Below are positions 53,479 to 62,046 of a stretch of DNA of 64,000 bases, piece after piece. The notes under the pieces are model-generated. The model did not search any database. It saw only the letters and a list, made by a program, of their open reading frames with translations, and was not told where the DNA came from. Origin of the DNA: Paenibacillus spongiae (lineage in GTDB: Bacteria > Bacillota > Bacilli > Paenibacillales > Paenibacillaceae); contig NZ_CP091430.1 of the NCBI RefSeq assembly GCF_024734895.1, positions 5,226,501 to 5,290,500 on the forward strand. The letters are read 5' to 3'. The translations under genes and the position numbers were made by a program. Numbering within the stretch: the first letter of the stretch is position 1; the number at the start of each line of letters is the position of its first letter.

Positions 53479-53934
53479 TCATTTTTTGCTAAATCCAGCC
53501 AGTGTATAAAAGATTCCGCCAACGATCCAGAATGGCTCCCAAAACAGAAGTCTCCATTTTATCGCATAAGCTTCCAAATCAAAATCCAATATGTTCATCG
53601 CGGCCAGGGATATGGTAATGATATTCCCCGCTCCATACAAAATCATAAAGATTCCAGCTGAAATACAAATAAACGATAACCATCTTCTTAATTTTGTATT
53701 CGCTCTGCTTCTAATCAAACCTAATAAAAGAAGCACCCCTCCTAATTTGACAACCCCTGTTGCCCAAACGATTGGAAGAAAGCCTTCGTCTCGCTCCAGC
53801 GCCATCCGATAGATTTGTCCGCCCAATGATTTAACCCCGATCATTCCGCCGGCAGCCCAGTAGAAACTCATGAATGCAAAAAGCAATGTCCATGTGATGC
53901 CTGCATAGATAAACCATTTTACATGCAGTTTCAT
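53479..53934 (-). CDS. DUF3995 family membrane protein
   Basis: A 151-residue protein with four predicted helices: WFIYAGITWTLLFAFMSFYWA, IVWATGVVKLGGVLLLLGLI, WLSFICISAGIFMILYGAGN and FWEPFWIVGGIFYTLAGF. The FYWAAGG-start and the overall layout match DUF3995, whose function is unknown. GAGG lies shortly before the ATG. It stands alone, with its own AT-rich upstream region. Confidence 0.82.
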   Translation of the reverse strand: MKLHVKWFIYAGITWTLLFAFMSFYWAAGGMIGVKSLGGQIYRMALERDEGFLPIVWATGVVKLGGVLLLLGLIRSRANTKLRRWLSFICISAGIFMILYGAGNIITISLAAMNILDFDLEAYAIKWRLLFWEPFWIVGGIFYTLAGFSKK

Positions 53935-54309
53935 ATCATTGTTACCTCACTTATTTAGTTCGTATCATTTATTTTAATCAATGTTATGTAATCACCGTTC
54001 CCTGTATTATACTTCGAGACCGTAGATTATTATATCCATTATCTTCTTTGCCCTCATTCTTTTAAATAGACAAACGAACCGTTCATGTGGAATAATACGA
54101 CCATCTAATTAGACGTTTATCTAATTTCAAAACATCCCCACTCAAAATATCGCGATTAACTGCGCCAGACGGAAATGCGAGGGAAAGGAAAGCCAACCTA
54201 CATACAGAGGCGGTGGTTAGCGTCAAATCTATTGCTGCTTTTTTTTTGGCTATATTATTCGATATATATCTAATTAGATGACCTTCGAATGCGATAGGAG
54301 GCTGTTAGC
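53935..54309. other. AT-rich intergenic region before the broken MFS gene
   Basis: About 375 bases without a gene. It contains two copies of the palindrome TCTAATTAGA, at 54104-54113 and 54269-54278, plus a half copy TATCTAATTT at 54118-54127. The second copy is extended to ATCTAATTAGAT and lies 31 bases before the MFS ATG, with AT-rich DNA suited to a promoter upstream. The sites look like operators of a repressor, possibly one of the nearby TetR proteins. Confidence 0.5.
54268..54279. promoter_or_regulatory. Palindromic operator candidate ATCTAATTAGAT
   Basis: A perfect 12-base palindrome 31 bases upstream of the MFS pseudogene start; its 10-base core recurs at 54104-54113, 165 bases away. 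Spacing and repetition suggest a regulator site retained from when the gene was intact. Confidence 0.4.
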
Positions 54310-55315
54310 ATGAATTATTTCATCGTATTCAACCGCGAGAAACAATACGCCGGTTGTTTGGGGCAGGATTGATCAACGGTATGGGGGATCGATTCAGTCA
54401 AGTGGCTGTACTCGGTTTGCTGCTATCGGTAACCGGTTCCGGTTTGGCGGTAGGAATTACATTTGCCATTCGGCTGATTCCTTACCTGCTGTTCGGGTAC
54501 CTTTTGACGGTGAACGGTCTTGAACAAGCGATGCTCGGGATCGTACTGATCGCGGGGTCGGTTACAGGCGGAGTAATTGCTGCCGCGGTAGGAGTACATG
54601 CCACCTTTATTTTGAACGCGCTATCGTTTCTGGTCTCCGCCCTGCTGCTTGCCCAGCTCACCGGTGATCGCCGATTAACCGCCGATGTACCCGAACAGGA
54701 GATGGGAAGTTCCCGCTCGGGAAGCATGAAAGAACTGCGATTGCTGATCTCGGAATCCGCGTTCATTCGGGCCATGCACCTTATCTTCGCCCTATGGCCC
54801 ATTGGCAGCGGCATCTTTAATATTCTGATCAGCGTGTACGCCTTTGGGGTGTTTCACAGAGGTGAAATCGGCATAGGCGTATTGTACGGGGCTCTTGGAT
54901 GGGGCTACTATTGGGTTCGGGATTGACCGGGAAGTTCTCGAATCGAATGGAAGCCGCCTGCATATTCGCATTTTTGCTGGATGGAATCTTGAACATATTC
55001 ATTAGCCAAGCGGGCAATTTTGGAATGGCCGTTATTTTCATGACTCTCACCGCATGCTGCACGGCGATAGGGAATGACTGCAATCGGACGATGCTTATGA
55101 ATGTCGTTCCCCACCGCTTTCAAGGGCGTTTTTTCGGCATGCTGGCAACGCTTCAAAATACGATCATGGGAGCCGCCATGTTTCTGTCCGGTATCAGTTT
55201 GGAAGTGCTATCGCCAAGAGCATTGGGTTTGGCGGGAGGAATACTATTGTCGGCTGCAGGAGCGGGTTTCGTGCTGGTCTATTACAAGAATAAACACATT
55301 AGAAACAGACAGTGA
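54310..55315 (+). pseudogene. MFS efflux transporter, broken by two frameshifts and a deletion
   Basis: The ATG at 54310 (AGGAGG upstream) opens MNYFIVFNREKQYA, then the frame runs into TGA at 54370. The expected continuation LFGAGLINGMGDRFSQVAVL is in another frame starting near 54354, so a one-base shift occurred near 54350. That frame carries helices 1-2, then jumps from IPYLLFG to LTVNGLEQAMLG, missing about three helices' worth of sequence. A second shift near 54900 moves GALG/GLLLGSGLTGKF into a third frame ending at 55315. The family is the MFS group of macrolide/multidrug exporters. It is clearly non-functional. Confidence 0.85.
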
Positions 55316-55473
55316 GCAGGCGAAGGAAGATCAGCAAACCGGACTCTCCTATTACCTTTCCGCAGCTGCACAATCCTTCTCGGCCAAGAATCAGTAAGGC
55401 AAATAGCCCCAGGGCATGGTTTTCTTGGTCCTGCGGGTTAACATGGAACTAGCCTGGAGCTTAGCATACTTAT

Positions 55474-55654
55474 CGGACATGAGTTCCGTTATTTTTTGAA
55501 TTTAGTTGTGTTTTCGGTGTGATGCGGACCTGTGAGCCCTTATTTGGGCTTGAGCTTCTTCAATAACGCCGTTTTGTTAGCAATAGAGGATCTGACGTCC
55601 GCAACCATCCCTGCAATGCCAAAATTCACAAAATAGCGGATCCTGTGTCCGTAA
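55474..55654. repeat. Array of four short palindromic intergenic repeats
   Basis: Four diverged copies of a core like GCGGATC-CTG-TGTCCG begin at about 55474, 55524, 55586 and 55636, i.e. 50, 62 and 50 bases apart. The best pairing is in CGGACATGAGTTCCG and GCGGATCCTGTGTCCG. They occupy much of the 590-base gene-free stretch 55316-55908 between the broken MFS gene and the third importer. The spacing is nearly the same as in the unrelated-looking array at 7428-7569. Confidence 0.55.
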
Positions 55655-55854
55655 GCCCTTAGCTAGCGCTGAGAACGTGCCAGCCTAGGGGGATACAGCT
55701 CGCACATGCCCGCTTCTCCAGCAAGACATAATTCGACGGAAGCCGTTGTTGCAAGCGACACTAAACGACAATTTATCTGAAATCTAACGTTTCTTGACTA
55801 AGAAATTAGGTTTGTTAACTAGAAGACAGTCCATCTTCTTTTATACAATATATC

Positions 55855-55869
55855 TTGTAAGCGGTTACG
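55855..55869 (+). promoter_or_regulatory. Catabolite-responsive element of the third importer operon
   Basis: TTGTAAGCGGTTACG fits the CcpA consensus WTGNAANCGNWNNCW at all but the last base. It lies 40 bases before the first permease ATG, downstream of the AT-rich TTTATACAATATAT, so CcpA would act as a roadblock when preferred sugars are present. Confidence 0.7.
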
Positions 55870-55908
55870 AAAAAGGGGACTCATACAACAAAAGAAGGAG
55901 TTAATACG

Positions 55909-56859
55909 ATGAGCGCAAAATCAGAGCAACTCAAAAAATCAAAGCGCTTTCAGTGGAGAAAGCAAGATATTGAGTTAACTCTCCTGGCCATACCAACAAC
56001 CATTTGGTATATCCTATTCTGTTTCTTGCCCATGTTCGGTATTATTATCGCTTTTAAAAACTTTAAAATTAGCGGGGGCTTCCTTAGCAATGTGTTTAAT
56101 AGCCCATGGGTCGGCTTTAAAAATTTTGAATTTTTATTCAAATCCAATGATGCCTGGATTATTATCCGCAATACAATCGGCTACAACATCATCTTTATTA
56201 TTCTCGGCATTGTACTGCCCGTGATGTTCGCCATTATGATTGGACTCCTTCATAATCGCAAAGCAGGGAAAGTATACCAAACGATGATGTTTCTCCCTTA
56301 CTTCCTGTCATGGGTCGTCGTCTCCGCGGTAGGCTGGGCATTCTTCAGCTTCGACAAAGGGATTCTTAATCAGTTTTTGGGCAACTTCGGAGTCGAATCA
56401 ATAAACTGGTATATGGAACCGCAGTATTGGCCTTATATTCTTGTTCTCTTGAATATTTGGAAGAGTATTGGTTATGGCATGATTATTTATTTGGCAACCA
56501 TTACAGGTATCGACAGTACCTACTACGAAGCTGCTGTAATTGATGGCGCTTCCATCTGGCAGCAAATCCGCTTCATTACGATCCCACTGCTTAAGCTTGT
56601 CATCGTCATGATGTTCATCCTATCCGTAGGACGCATATTCTACACCGACTTCGGACTATTTTATCAGGTCACTCGCGATTCAAACTCCTTGTTTGAGGTG
56701 GCCACAACGATTGACGTATTAGTATTCAAACAGTTGAAAACTGCTACAGTAGGAATGGCGTCTGCTGCTGCATTTGTCCAATCTGTACTTGGTTGTATTA
56801 CAATTCTAACGGCCAATTGGATTGTCAAAAAAATTGACTCTGATAGTGCAATGATTTAG
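55909..56859 (+). CDS. Carbohydrate ABC importer permease (LplB type), third system
   Basis: A 316-residue six-helix permease. It has the LplB-type first helix (IPTTIWYILFCFLPMFGIIIAF) and the EAA loop GIDSTYYEAAVIDGASIWQQ. GAAGGAG lies before the ATG. It is first in an operon of LplB, LplC and binding protein, followed by a YesM/YesN pair. As in the other two importers there is no ATPase gene. A cre site precedes it. Confidence 0.92.
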   Translation: MSAKSEQLKKSKRFQWRKQDIELTLLAIPTTIWYILFCFLPMFGIIIAFKNFKISGGFLSNVFNSPWVGFKNFEFLFKSNDAWIIIRNTIGYNIIFIILGIVLPVMFAIMIGLLHNRKAGKVYQTMMFLPYFLSWVVVSAVGWAFFSFDKGILNQFLGNFGVESINWYMEPQYWPYILVLLNIWKSIGYGMIIYLATITGIDSTYYEAAVIDGASIWQQIRFITIPLLKLVIVMMFILSVGRIFYTDFGLFYQVTRDSNSLFEVATTIDVLVFKQLKTATVGMASAAAFVQSVLGCITILTANWIVKKIDSDSAMI

Positions 56860-56870
56860 GGGGTGTGCGA

Positions 56871-57797
56871 ATGGCAGCAAAAACCTATGAGTCCGGACTT
56901 GAGAAATTCAATCGAACGAGTACCGGCGTCAATATTTTAATTAACTTGATTTTCATTCTAGTCGCACTTGCCTGCGTCATCCCCGTGATTGTCGTATTAT
57001 CCATATCACTGACGCATGAATCCTACATTCGAGAAACGGGCTATAGTATCCTCCCTCCGATTTTATCGCTGGAAGCATACGGTTTTATTGCCAAGCAAGG
57101 AACGATCATTTTACGTGCTCTGGGTGTATCCGTACTCGTAACAGCTGTTGGAACTGCAATAGGCGTTCTGCTAACGACCTCGATGGGCTATGTGATCTCG
57201 CGTCCAACTTATAGGCATAAAAATTTCCTGACCTGGATCGTTTTTATTCCGATGATTTTCAACGGCGGTCTCGTTTCCAGCTACTTTATTAACACCAATT
57301 TACTAGGATTAAAAGACAGCATTTGGGCACTTATTTTACCGCTTGCGGTCTCATCCTTTAATGTAATCATTTGCAAAACTTTTTTCAGAAGTACCATTCC
57401 TGATGGTCTGATTGAATCAGCCGAGATTGATGGAGCGAGTCAATTTCGAATCTTCTTCTCCATCATTCTGCCTATTTCATTACCGGTTCTTGCAACGATT
57501 GGATTATTCCTTTGCTTCAACTACTGGAATGACTGGTTCCAATCCATGCTGTATATCGATAACCCGAATCTGTACTCCTTACAGGCATTACTTAACAACC
57601 TAATGACCAATGCCGACGCGCTTGCCAGAAATGCTTCGACCATAGGTATTAGCGCCGCAGAACTTGTAGCAACCATGCCTAAGGAATCGGCTCGTATGGC
57701 CGTTGCGATTCTCATCGTCCTGCCCGTTGCTTGTGCTTATCCATTCTTCCAGAGATACTTTATTTCCGGACTTACGGTAGGCGCAGTGAAAGGCTGA
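56871..57797 (+). CDS. Carbohydrate ABC importer permease (LplC type), third system
   Basis: A 308-residue permease. The EAA loop is TIPDGLIESAEIDGASQFRI, and the C-terminus YPFFQRYFISGLTVGAVKG is the group signature. I use the ATG at 56871, which has AGGGGGTG directly upstream; a GTG at 56865 lies inside that site. It begins 11 bases after the LplB-type stop. A hairpin without a T-tract lies between it and the binding-protein gene. Confidence 0.92.
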   Translation: MAAKTYESGLEKFNRTSTGVNILINLIFILVALACVIPVIVVLSISLTHESYIRETGYSILPPILSLEAYGFIAKQGTIILRALGVSVLVTAVGTAIGVLLTTSMGYVISRPTYRHKNFLTWIVFIPMIFNGGLVSSYFINTNLLGLKDSIWALILPLAVSSFNVIICKTFFRSTIPDGLIESAEIDGASQFRIFFSIILPISLPVLATIGLFLCFNYWNDWFQSMLYIDNPNLYSLQALLNNLMTNADALARNASTIGISAAELVATMPKESARMAVAILIVLPVACAYPFFQRYFISGLTVGAVKG

Positions 57798-57834
57798 TTA
57801 CGAAGTAAGCCAGATTCAGCCTGGTTTATGATAT

Positions 57835-57859
57835 GCCATTGCACAGCTTGTGCAATGGC
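57835..57859 (+). other. Intercistronic hairpin between permease and binding-protein genes
   Basis: GCCATTGCACA-GCT-TGTGCAATGGC is a perfect 11-base stem with a 3-base loop and no following T-tract. Such stems between permease and binding-protein genes can protect mRNA ends or reduce read-through and help make the binding protein in excess. Confidence 0.7.
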
Positions 57860-57893
57860 GCAAAACAAACATACTACTATAGGGGGAATTTAG

Positions 57894-59402
57894 GTGAAAA
57901 GATCTTTTAAGCTTTTATCCGCACTTTGCATTATCGCCTTAATGGCATCCGTCTTGGCCGCCTGCAGCGGTTCCAACAACTCCGGCTCGTCGACGAACGG
58001 CTCCGCGAACACGAACACGGATGCAAAAACAAACGGGGAAAAGCCGGCTGACAAAGAAGTGCCAACCTTGGTATGGTGGCTAATCGGGGGCACTCCGCTT
58101 CCAAAAAACTTTAGTCAAGCTATTGACAAGATGAATGAATATACCGCAGAAAAAATCGGCGTAAAAGTGGATATCAAAGTCGCTAGCTGGGGCGAATGGG
58201 ATACCAAGATGAACACGATTGTCAACACAGGCGAACCTTTCGACATCATGTTCACGAATAACGGGAAATACAGCAAGCAGGTAGCTATGGGCGCTTTTGC
58301 CGACATTACCGATTTGATTCAAACTGAAGCTCCTGAATTGTACAGCTTAATTCCAGAACAAGTATGGAACGGTACTAAGATTAATGGTAAGTTCTATTCC
58401 GTTCCAACTTACAAAGACTCTTCCCTTTCGCAGTACTGGGTTTATGATGATAAGCTCGTACAGAAGTACAATATCGACTTCCAGAACATTAAGACGCTGC
58501 AAGACTTGGACAAACCGTTTATGGATATGAAAGCCGGCGAAGGCAAGAACTTCTATCCTTTAAATCTTACTCAAAACGAAGGCGTCAATGGCCTCTTCAA
58601 CGACTACGACGATATGACATTAGGCTTCGCGCCAATTGGCGTGAAAACGGATGATCCGTCTCGCAAAGTTGTATCGGTATTCGAACAGCCGGATGTTATG
58701 GCCAATTTAAAAATGCTGCACAAATGGTATAAGGCCGGCATTATTAACCCGGATGCGCCAACTAAAGTCGAAGGCGAGAAATACAGACCGTTCTTTGCCG
58801 CACAAGCTTTCCCGGGTGCTGAAGTCGGTTGGCAGATCAATGCCAACGTAGAGAAATATGTGATGAACAAAACATTGGGACCTATCTACACGACAAGTAC
58901 AATCCAAGGTTCCTTGAACGCGATCTCGGCGAATTCGAAATACAAAAAAGAAGCTCTGAAATACCTGCAATTGGTGAACACCGATTCAAAGCTGCGTAAC
59001 ATGCTTGCATTTGGCGAGCAGGACGTGGACTTCAAAAGCGTAGACGGCGATCGGGTTGTTGAGCGCGTTACGGATACATGGCCGTTGGCTGCCTACACGC
59101 AAGGTACATTCTTCAATATGGCCGTAACGAAAGGCGCGCCTGAAGATCAGTGGGAGCAAGTGAAGAAATTGAATGAAGAAGCTACCGCTTCGACGATTCT
59201 CGGCTTCGCCCTTGACGTTACCGATATCCAAACCGAAGTTGCAAACTGTACCGCTGTATTGGACAAATACAAATACGAATTGATTACAGGCGCCTCCGAC
59301 CCTGAAAAGATTGTACCAAAAATGATTTCGGAAATGAAAAACGCAGGTATGGATACCATTATGCAAAAGGCACAAGAACAAATCGATAATTACTTCAAAT
59401 AA
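57894..59402 (+). CDS. Extracellular solute-binding lipoprotein (LplA type), third system
   Basis: A 502-residue binding protein. The lipoprotein signal is LLSALCIIALMASVLAACSG with lipobox LAAC, followed by a Ser/Asn/Thr-rich linker of about 25 residues. The mature domain includes WGEWDTKMNTIVNTGEPFDI and SANSKYKKEALKYLQLVNTD, shared with the second binding protein at 62047. The start is a GTG after AGGGGGA. It delivers substrate to the permeases at 55909-57797; the strong terminator at 59416 ends the importer transcript. Confidence 0.92.
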   Translation: MKRSFKLLSALCIIALMASVLAACSGSNNSGSSTNGSANTNTDAKTNGEKPADKEVPTLVWWLIGGTPLPKNFSQAIDKMNEYTAEKIGVKVDIKVASWGEWDTKMNTIVNTGEPFDIMFTNNGKYSKQVAMGAFADITDLIQTEAPELYSLIPEQVWNGTKINGKFYSVPTYKDSSLSQYWVYDDKLVQKYNIDFQNIKTLQDLDKPFMDMKAGEGKNFYPLNLTQNEGVNGLFNDYDDMTLGFAPIGVKTDDPSRKVVSVFEQPDVMANLKMLHKWYKAGIINPDAPTKVEGEKYRPFFAAQAFPGAEVGWQINANVEKYVMNKTLGPIYTTSTIQGSLNAISANSKYKKEALKYLQLVNTDSKLRNMLAFGEQDVDFKSVDGDRVVERVTDTWPLAAYTQGTFFNMAVTKGAPEDQWEQVKKLNEEATASTILGFALDVTDIQTEVANCTAVLDKYKYELITGASDPEKIVPKMISEMKNAGMDTIMQKAQEQIDNYFK

Positions 59403-59415
59403 GCCTCACGACACG

Positions 59416-59458
59416 AAAAGTATATGGTATAGTTTAATTACTATGCCATATACTTTTT
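59416..59458 (+). terminator. Terminator of the third importer operon
   Basis: A 17-base stem (AAAAGTATATGGTATAG with one G-T-type pair) around TTTAATTA, ending in CTTTTTGC, 14 bases after the binding-protein stop. Confidence 0.85.
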
Positions 59459-59543
59459 GCATCCTATGGGCAAAATGGATTAGAGTAATCGATTTCGTCC
59501 ATTGCTATACAATATTTACCACCTATTTGTGTTGAGGTGCCGA

Positions 59544-61286
59544 ATGACGACTTTTTTGCGTATCATTATTTATCGGAATAAGTTTTGGGCCTATCTCATC
59601 TTCATTGTATTAATCGGATTTACGTTACATGTGCTGACGAGCGCAATCGTCATCAATCAATCGCTAGGCAACGCCCGCATCGAAGCGGCCAATGCTTTTT
59701 CCCGCATAGAGAACAATTTCCAAAACGATACGGATCGCATCGAAGCTTATATCCAGCGCATTTATTCCAATCAGGCTCTAATGAAGGATACGCAGTATTT
59801 TATGAGTCCTACCGTCGGCCAATATCTGACGAATCGGCTGTTGAACAACCCTTATTCCGAGCAGGAGCTTCTCTCCTTCCCGGAAGACGTAAAAACGTAC
59901 CTGTATAACTGGGCACAGGGCGATATTACGCAAGTCAGCGTTCATTCCGAGCATAACGGCAATGTTATCCTATTTGATAATAAAGGCATCCCAAGCTATC
60001 AATTCGGCCTGTCCAACGAGGATGAAATCTTCCAGGAAAGCCTTCAAAAAGGTTTCGTCTACCGCAAGAAATTGTTTCAGCGCTCCGAGGGATCCGGCGA
60101 AATTCGCTTTCTGGTCAGCAGTGAGCGAATTTTCAGCAGTGTCAGCAATTATCAGCTCGATAAAGCAGCCGCCGTTAATGCATCTGGAGATATCTTTCTC
60201 ATCGGTAACGGCAATATGAAGATTGTTCAGCGAGCCATTGCCAATAAGGATAGCCATGGATTAATATTTGACGACTCGCTGGCACCGATTTTCTACGATA
60301 CTTTTTCATCATCGAAATTTAATTATAAGTTTGTAAGCACCATCGATCTGGGTACCTTGATACGTCAGCAAAGCTCCGTGCTATTCATGCTGTTCTTCGT
60401 TATCTTAACGGCTATTGTAAGCGTATTACTGCTCGTGGTTTATAATCTGCGGGACGATGCCCGTTTCCTGCACCGGATCATCCAGTCCATTAAACGAGTG
60501 AAAACCGCCGACTTTACCCCGAATAAGCCTGCACGCTATCGGCGTAATGAATACGGCATGATCGCGCGTGAAGTCGACGATATGATCCGCCAGCTTGACC
60601 GGCATATTCACAATGAATTTGTGCTCAAGCTGAAACAGCAGGAAGCTGAAATGAAAGCGCTGCAGCATCAGATCAATCCTCATTTTCTCTATAATACATT
60701 AGAGGTTATTCGGTCTACGGCGCTGGTGAATCAGGATGCGCATACGGCCGATGCCATTGCCACTTTAGGCGCGTTATATCGCGAGATTGTCCAGAAGGAC
60801 AATATCATTACCATCGGAAGCGAACTGGAGCTGCTGCAAAAATACCTTAAAATTATGGAGTTTAAATACCCGGATCATTTCTATTATCAAATCGACGTTT
60901 CGGAATCCGTCATGGCGCTTCCTACCATAAAGTTTTGGATGCAAACGTTAGCGGAGAACTTCTTCGTTCACGGATTTTCAATCGAGAAAGAATTTAACCT
61001 CTTTATCGTTACGGGCTGGGAAGACCTTGATTTCTATAAATTGGAATTTATTGACAATGGAATTACCATCGAGGACGACCGGCTGGACGATATTCGCACG
61101 ACCTTGTCGAGCAATTACGGCGCGAACACGAAGAGTATCGGCTTATATAACGTCTATAATCGGCTAAAGTATTATTATCAGGAAGGCCTCTCCATAAGCA
61201 TCGATAACAATGACGAAGCCGGCGTTAAAATTTCGGTACAGATTTCAAAAGAGGTGATTCGAGATGTACAAGCTCCTGATCGTTGA
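59544..61286 (+). CDS. Two-component sensor histidine kinase (YesM type)
   Basis: A 580-residue membrane kinase started at the ATG at 59544 (GAGGTG upstream; the frame is open 14 codons earlier). Helices near residues 14-38 and 278-302 enclose an extracytoplasmic sensor domain of about 240 residues. A HAMP-like segment (RRNEYGMIAREVDDMIRQLDRH) follows, then the His_kinase domain with ALQHQINPHFLYNTLE, phospho-acceptor His380, and an ATPase domain (AENFFVHGF; YGANTKSIGLYNVYNRL). It signals to the response regulator whose start it overlaps by 23 bases, and probably controls the upstream importer. Confidence 0.93.
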   Translation: MTTFLRIIIYRNKFWAYLIFIVLIGFTLHVLTSAIVINQSLGNARIEAANAFSRIENNFQNDTDRIEAYIQRIYSNQALMKDTQYFMSPTVGQYLTNRLLNNPYSEQELLSFPEDVKTYLYNWAQGDITQVSVHSEHNGNVILFDNKGIPSYQFGLSNEDEIFQESLQKGFVYRKKLFQRSEGSGEIRFLVSSERIFSSVSNYQLDKAAAVNASGDIFLIGNGNMKIVQRAIANKDSHGLIFDDSLAPIFYDTFSSSKFNYKFVSTIDLGTLIRQQSSVLFMLFFVILTAIVSVLLLVVYNLRDDARFLHRIIQSIKRVKTADFTPNKPARYRRNEYGMIAREVDDMIRQLDRHIHNEFVLKLKQQEAEMKALQHQINPHFLYNTLEVIRSTALVNQDAHTADAIATLGALYREIVQKDNIITIGSELELLQKYLKIMEFKYPDHFYYQIDVSESVMALPTIKFWMQTLAENFFVHGFSIEKEFNLFIVTGWEDLDFYKLEFIDNGITIEDDRLDDIRTTLSSNYGANTKSIGLYNVYNRLKYYYQEGLSISIDNNDEAGVKISVQISKEVIRDVQAPDR

Positions 61287-62025
61287 TGACGAGCCGCAAA
61301 TTCTAGAAGGAATGAAGCGCATTCTGGATTGGAAAAGCTACGGGTTCGAACACATCGAAACCTGCAGTTCCGCAGACGCGGCGGTATCTAGAGCCATACA
61401 GCTATTGCCCGATATCGCCATCTTCGATGTATGCATCGGAAAAAACCGCGGATACGATGCGATTCAAAGACTCAATGAAGCCAATCTTCCGACCAAGTAT
61501 ATCATTATGAGCGGTTACAGCGATTTCCACTATGCCCAGCAAGCGATTCGCTGCGGAGTGAAGGATTATCTGCTAAAGCCCGTGGAACGCGAAAAGCTGC
61601 AGAAGGTCGTCGAGAATATCATCGTTAAGGAACTCCATGGGACAATAGGAAATCCGCATGCGGTTCCGCTCCAAATGGACCCCGTACTCGGCGTCCCCCA
61701 TGATACGCTGTCCAAATTAGTGCGGCGCATTCTGCTCATGGTTACGACCGAATATGCCCAGAACATCACCCTGAAATCGGTCGCCGAACGTTTGCAAATG
61801 AACAGCACCTACCTCGGGCAACTATTTATCAAAGAAACCAAGATGAAGCTGTCCGAGTATTTGATGATTTATCGCATGCAGCGCGCAAAAGAGTTCATTT
61901 TATCGACCAATGAGAAGATCCAATGGATTGCCGGTGCGGTAGGATATAATAACCTCAACTATTTTTACACCCATTTTCAAAATTATTACGGGAAGTCACC
62001 CTCCGATTTACGCGAAAAAAGTTAA
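61264..62025 (+). CDS. Response regulator with AraC-type output (YesN type)
   Basis: A 253-residue regulator. The receiver domain has the acidic pair D8-D9, phospho-acceptor D55 in IAIFDVCIGKN, Ser83 and K105 in DYLLKPVER. The C-terminal 100 residues are an AraC double HTH (ITLKSVAERLQMNSTYLGQLF; KIQWIAGAVGYNNLNYFYTHF; GKSPSDLREK). It is shorter than typical YesN proteins of about 350-540 residues because the linker between domains is nearly absent. GAGGTG precedes the ATG within the kinase gene. It likely activates the sugar importer promoter. Confidence 0.93.
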   Translation: MYKLLIVDDEPQILEGMKRILDWKSYGFEHIETCSSADAAVSRAIQLLPDIAIFDVCIGKNRGYDAIQRLNEANLPTKYIIMSGYSDFHYAQQAIRCGVKDYLLKPVEREKLQKVVENIIVKELHGTIGNPHAVPLQMDPVLGVPHDTLSKLVRRILLMVTTEYAQNITLKSVAERLQMNSTYLGQLFIKETKMKLSEYLMIYRMQRAKEFILSTNEKIQWIAGAVGYNNLNYFYTHFQNYYGKSPSDLREKS

Positions 62026-62046
62026 CCTGTCGGGGAGATCGATGTC

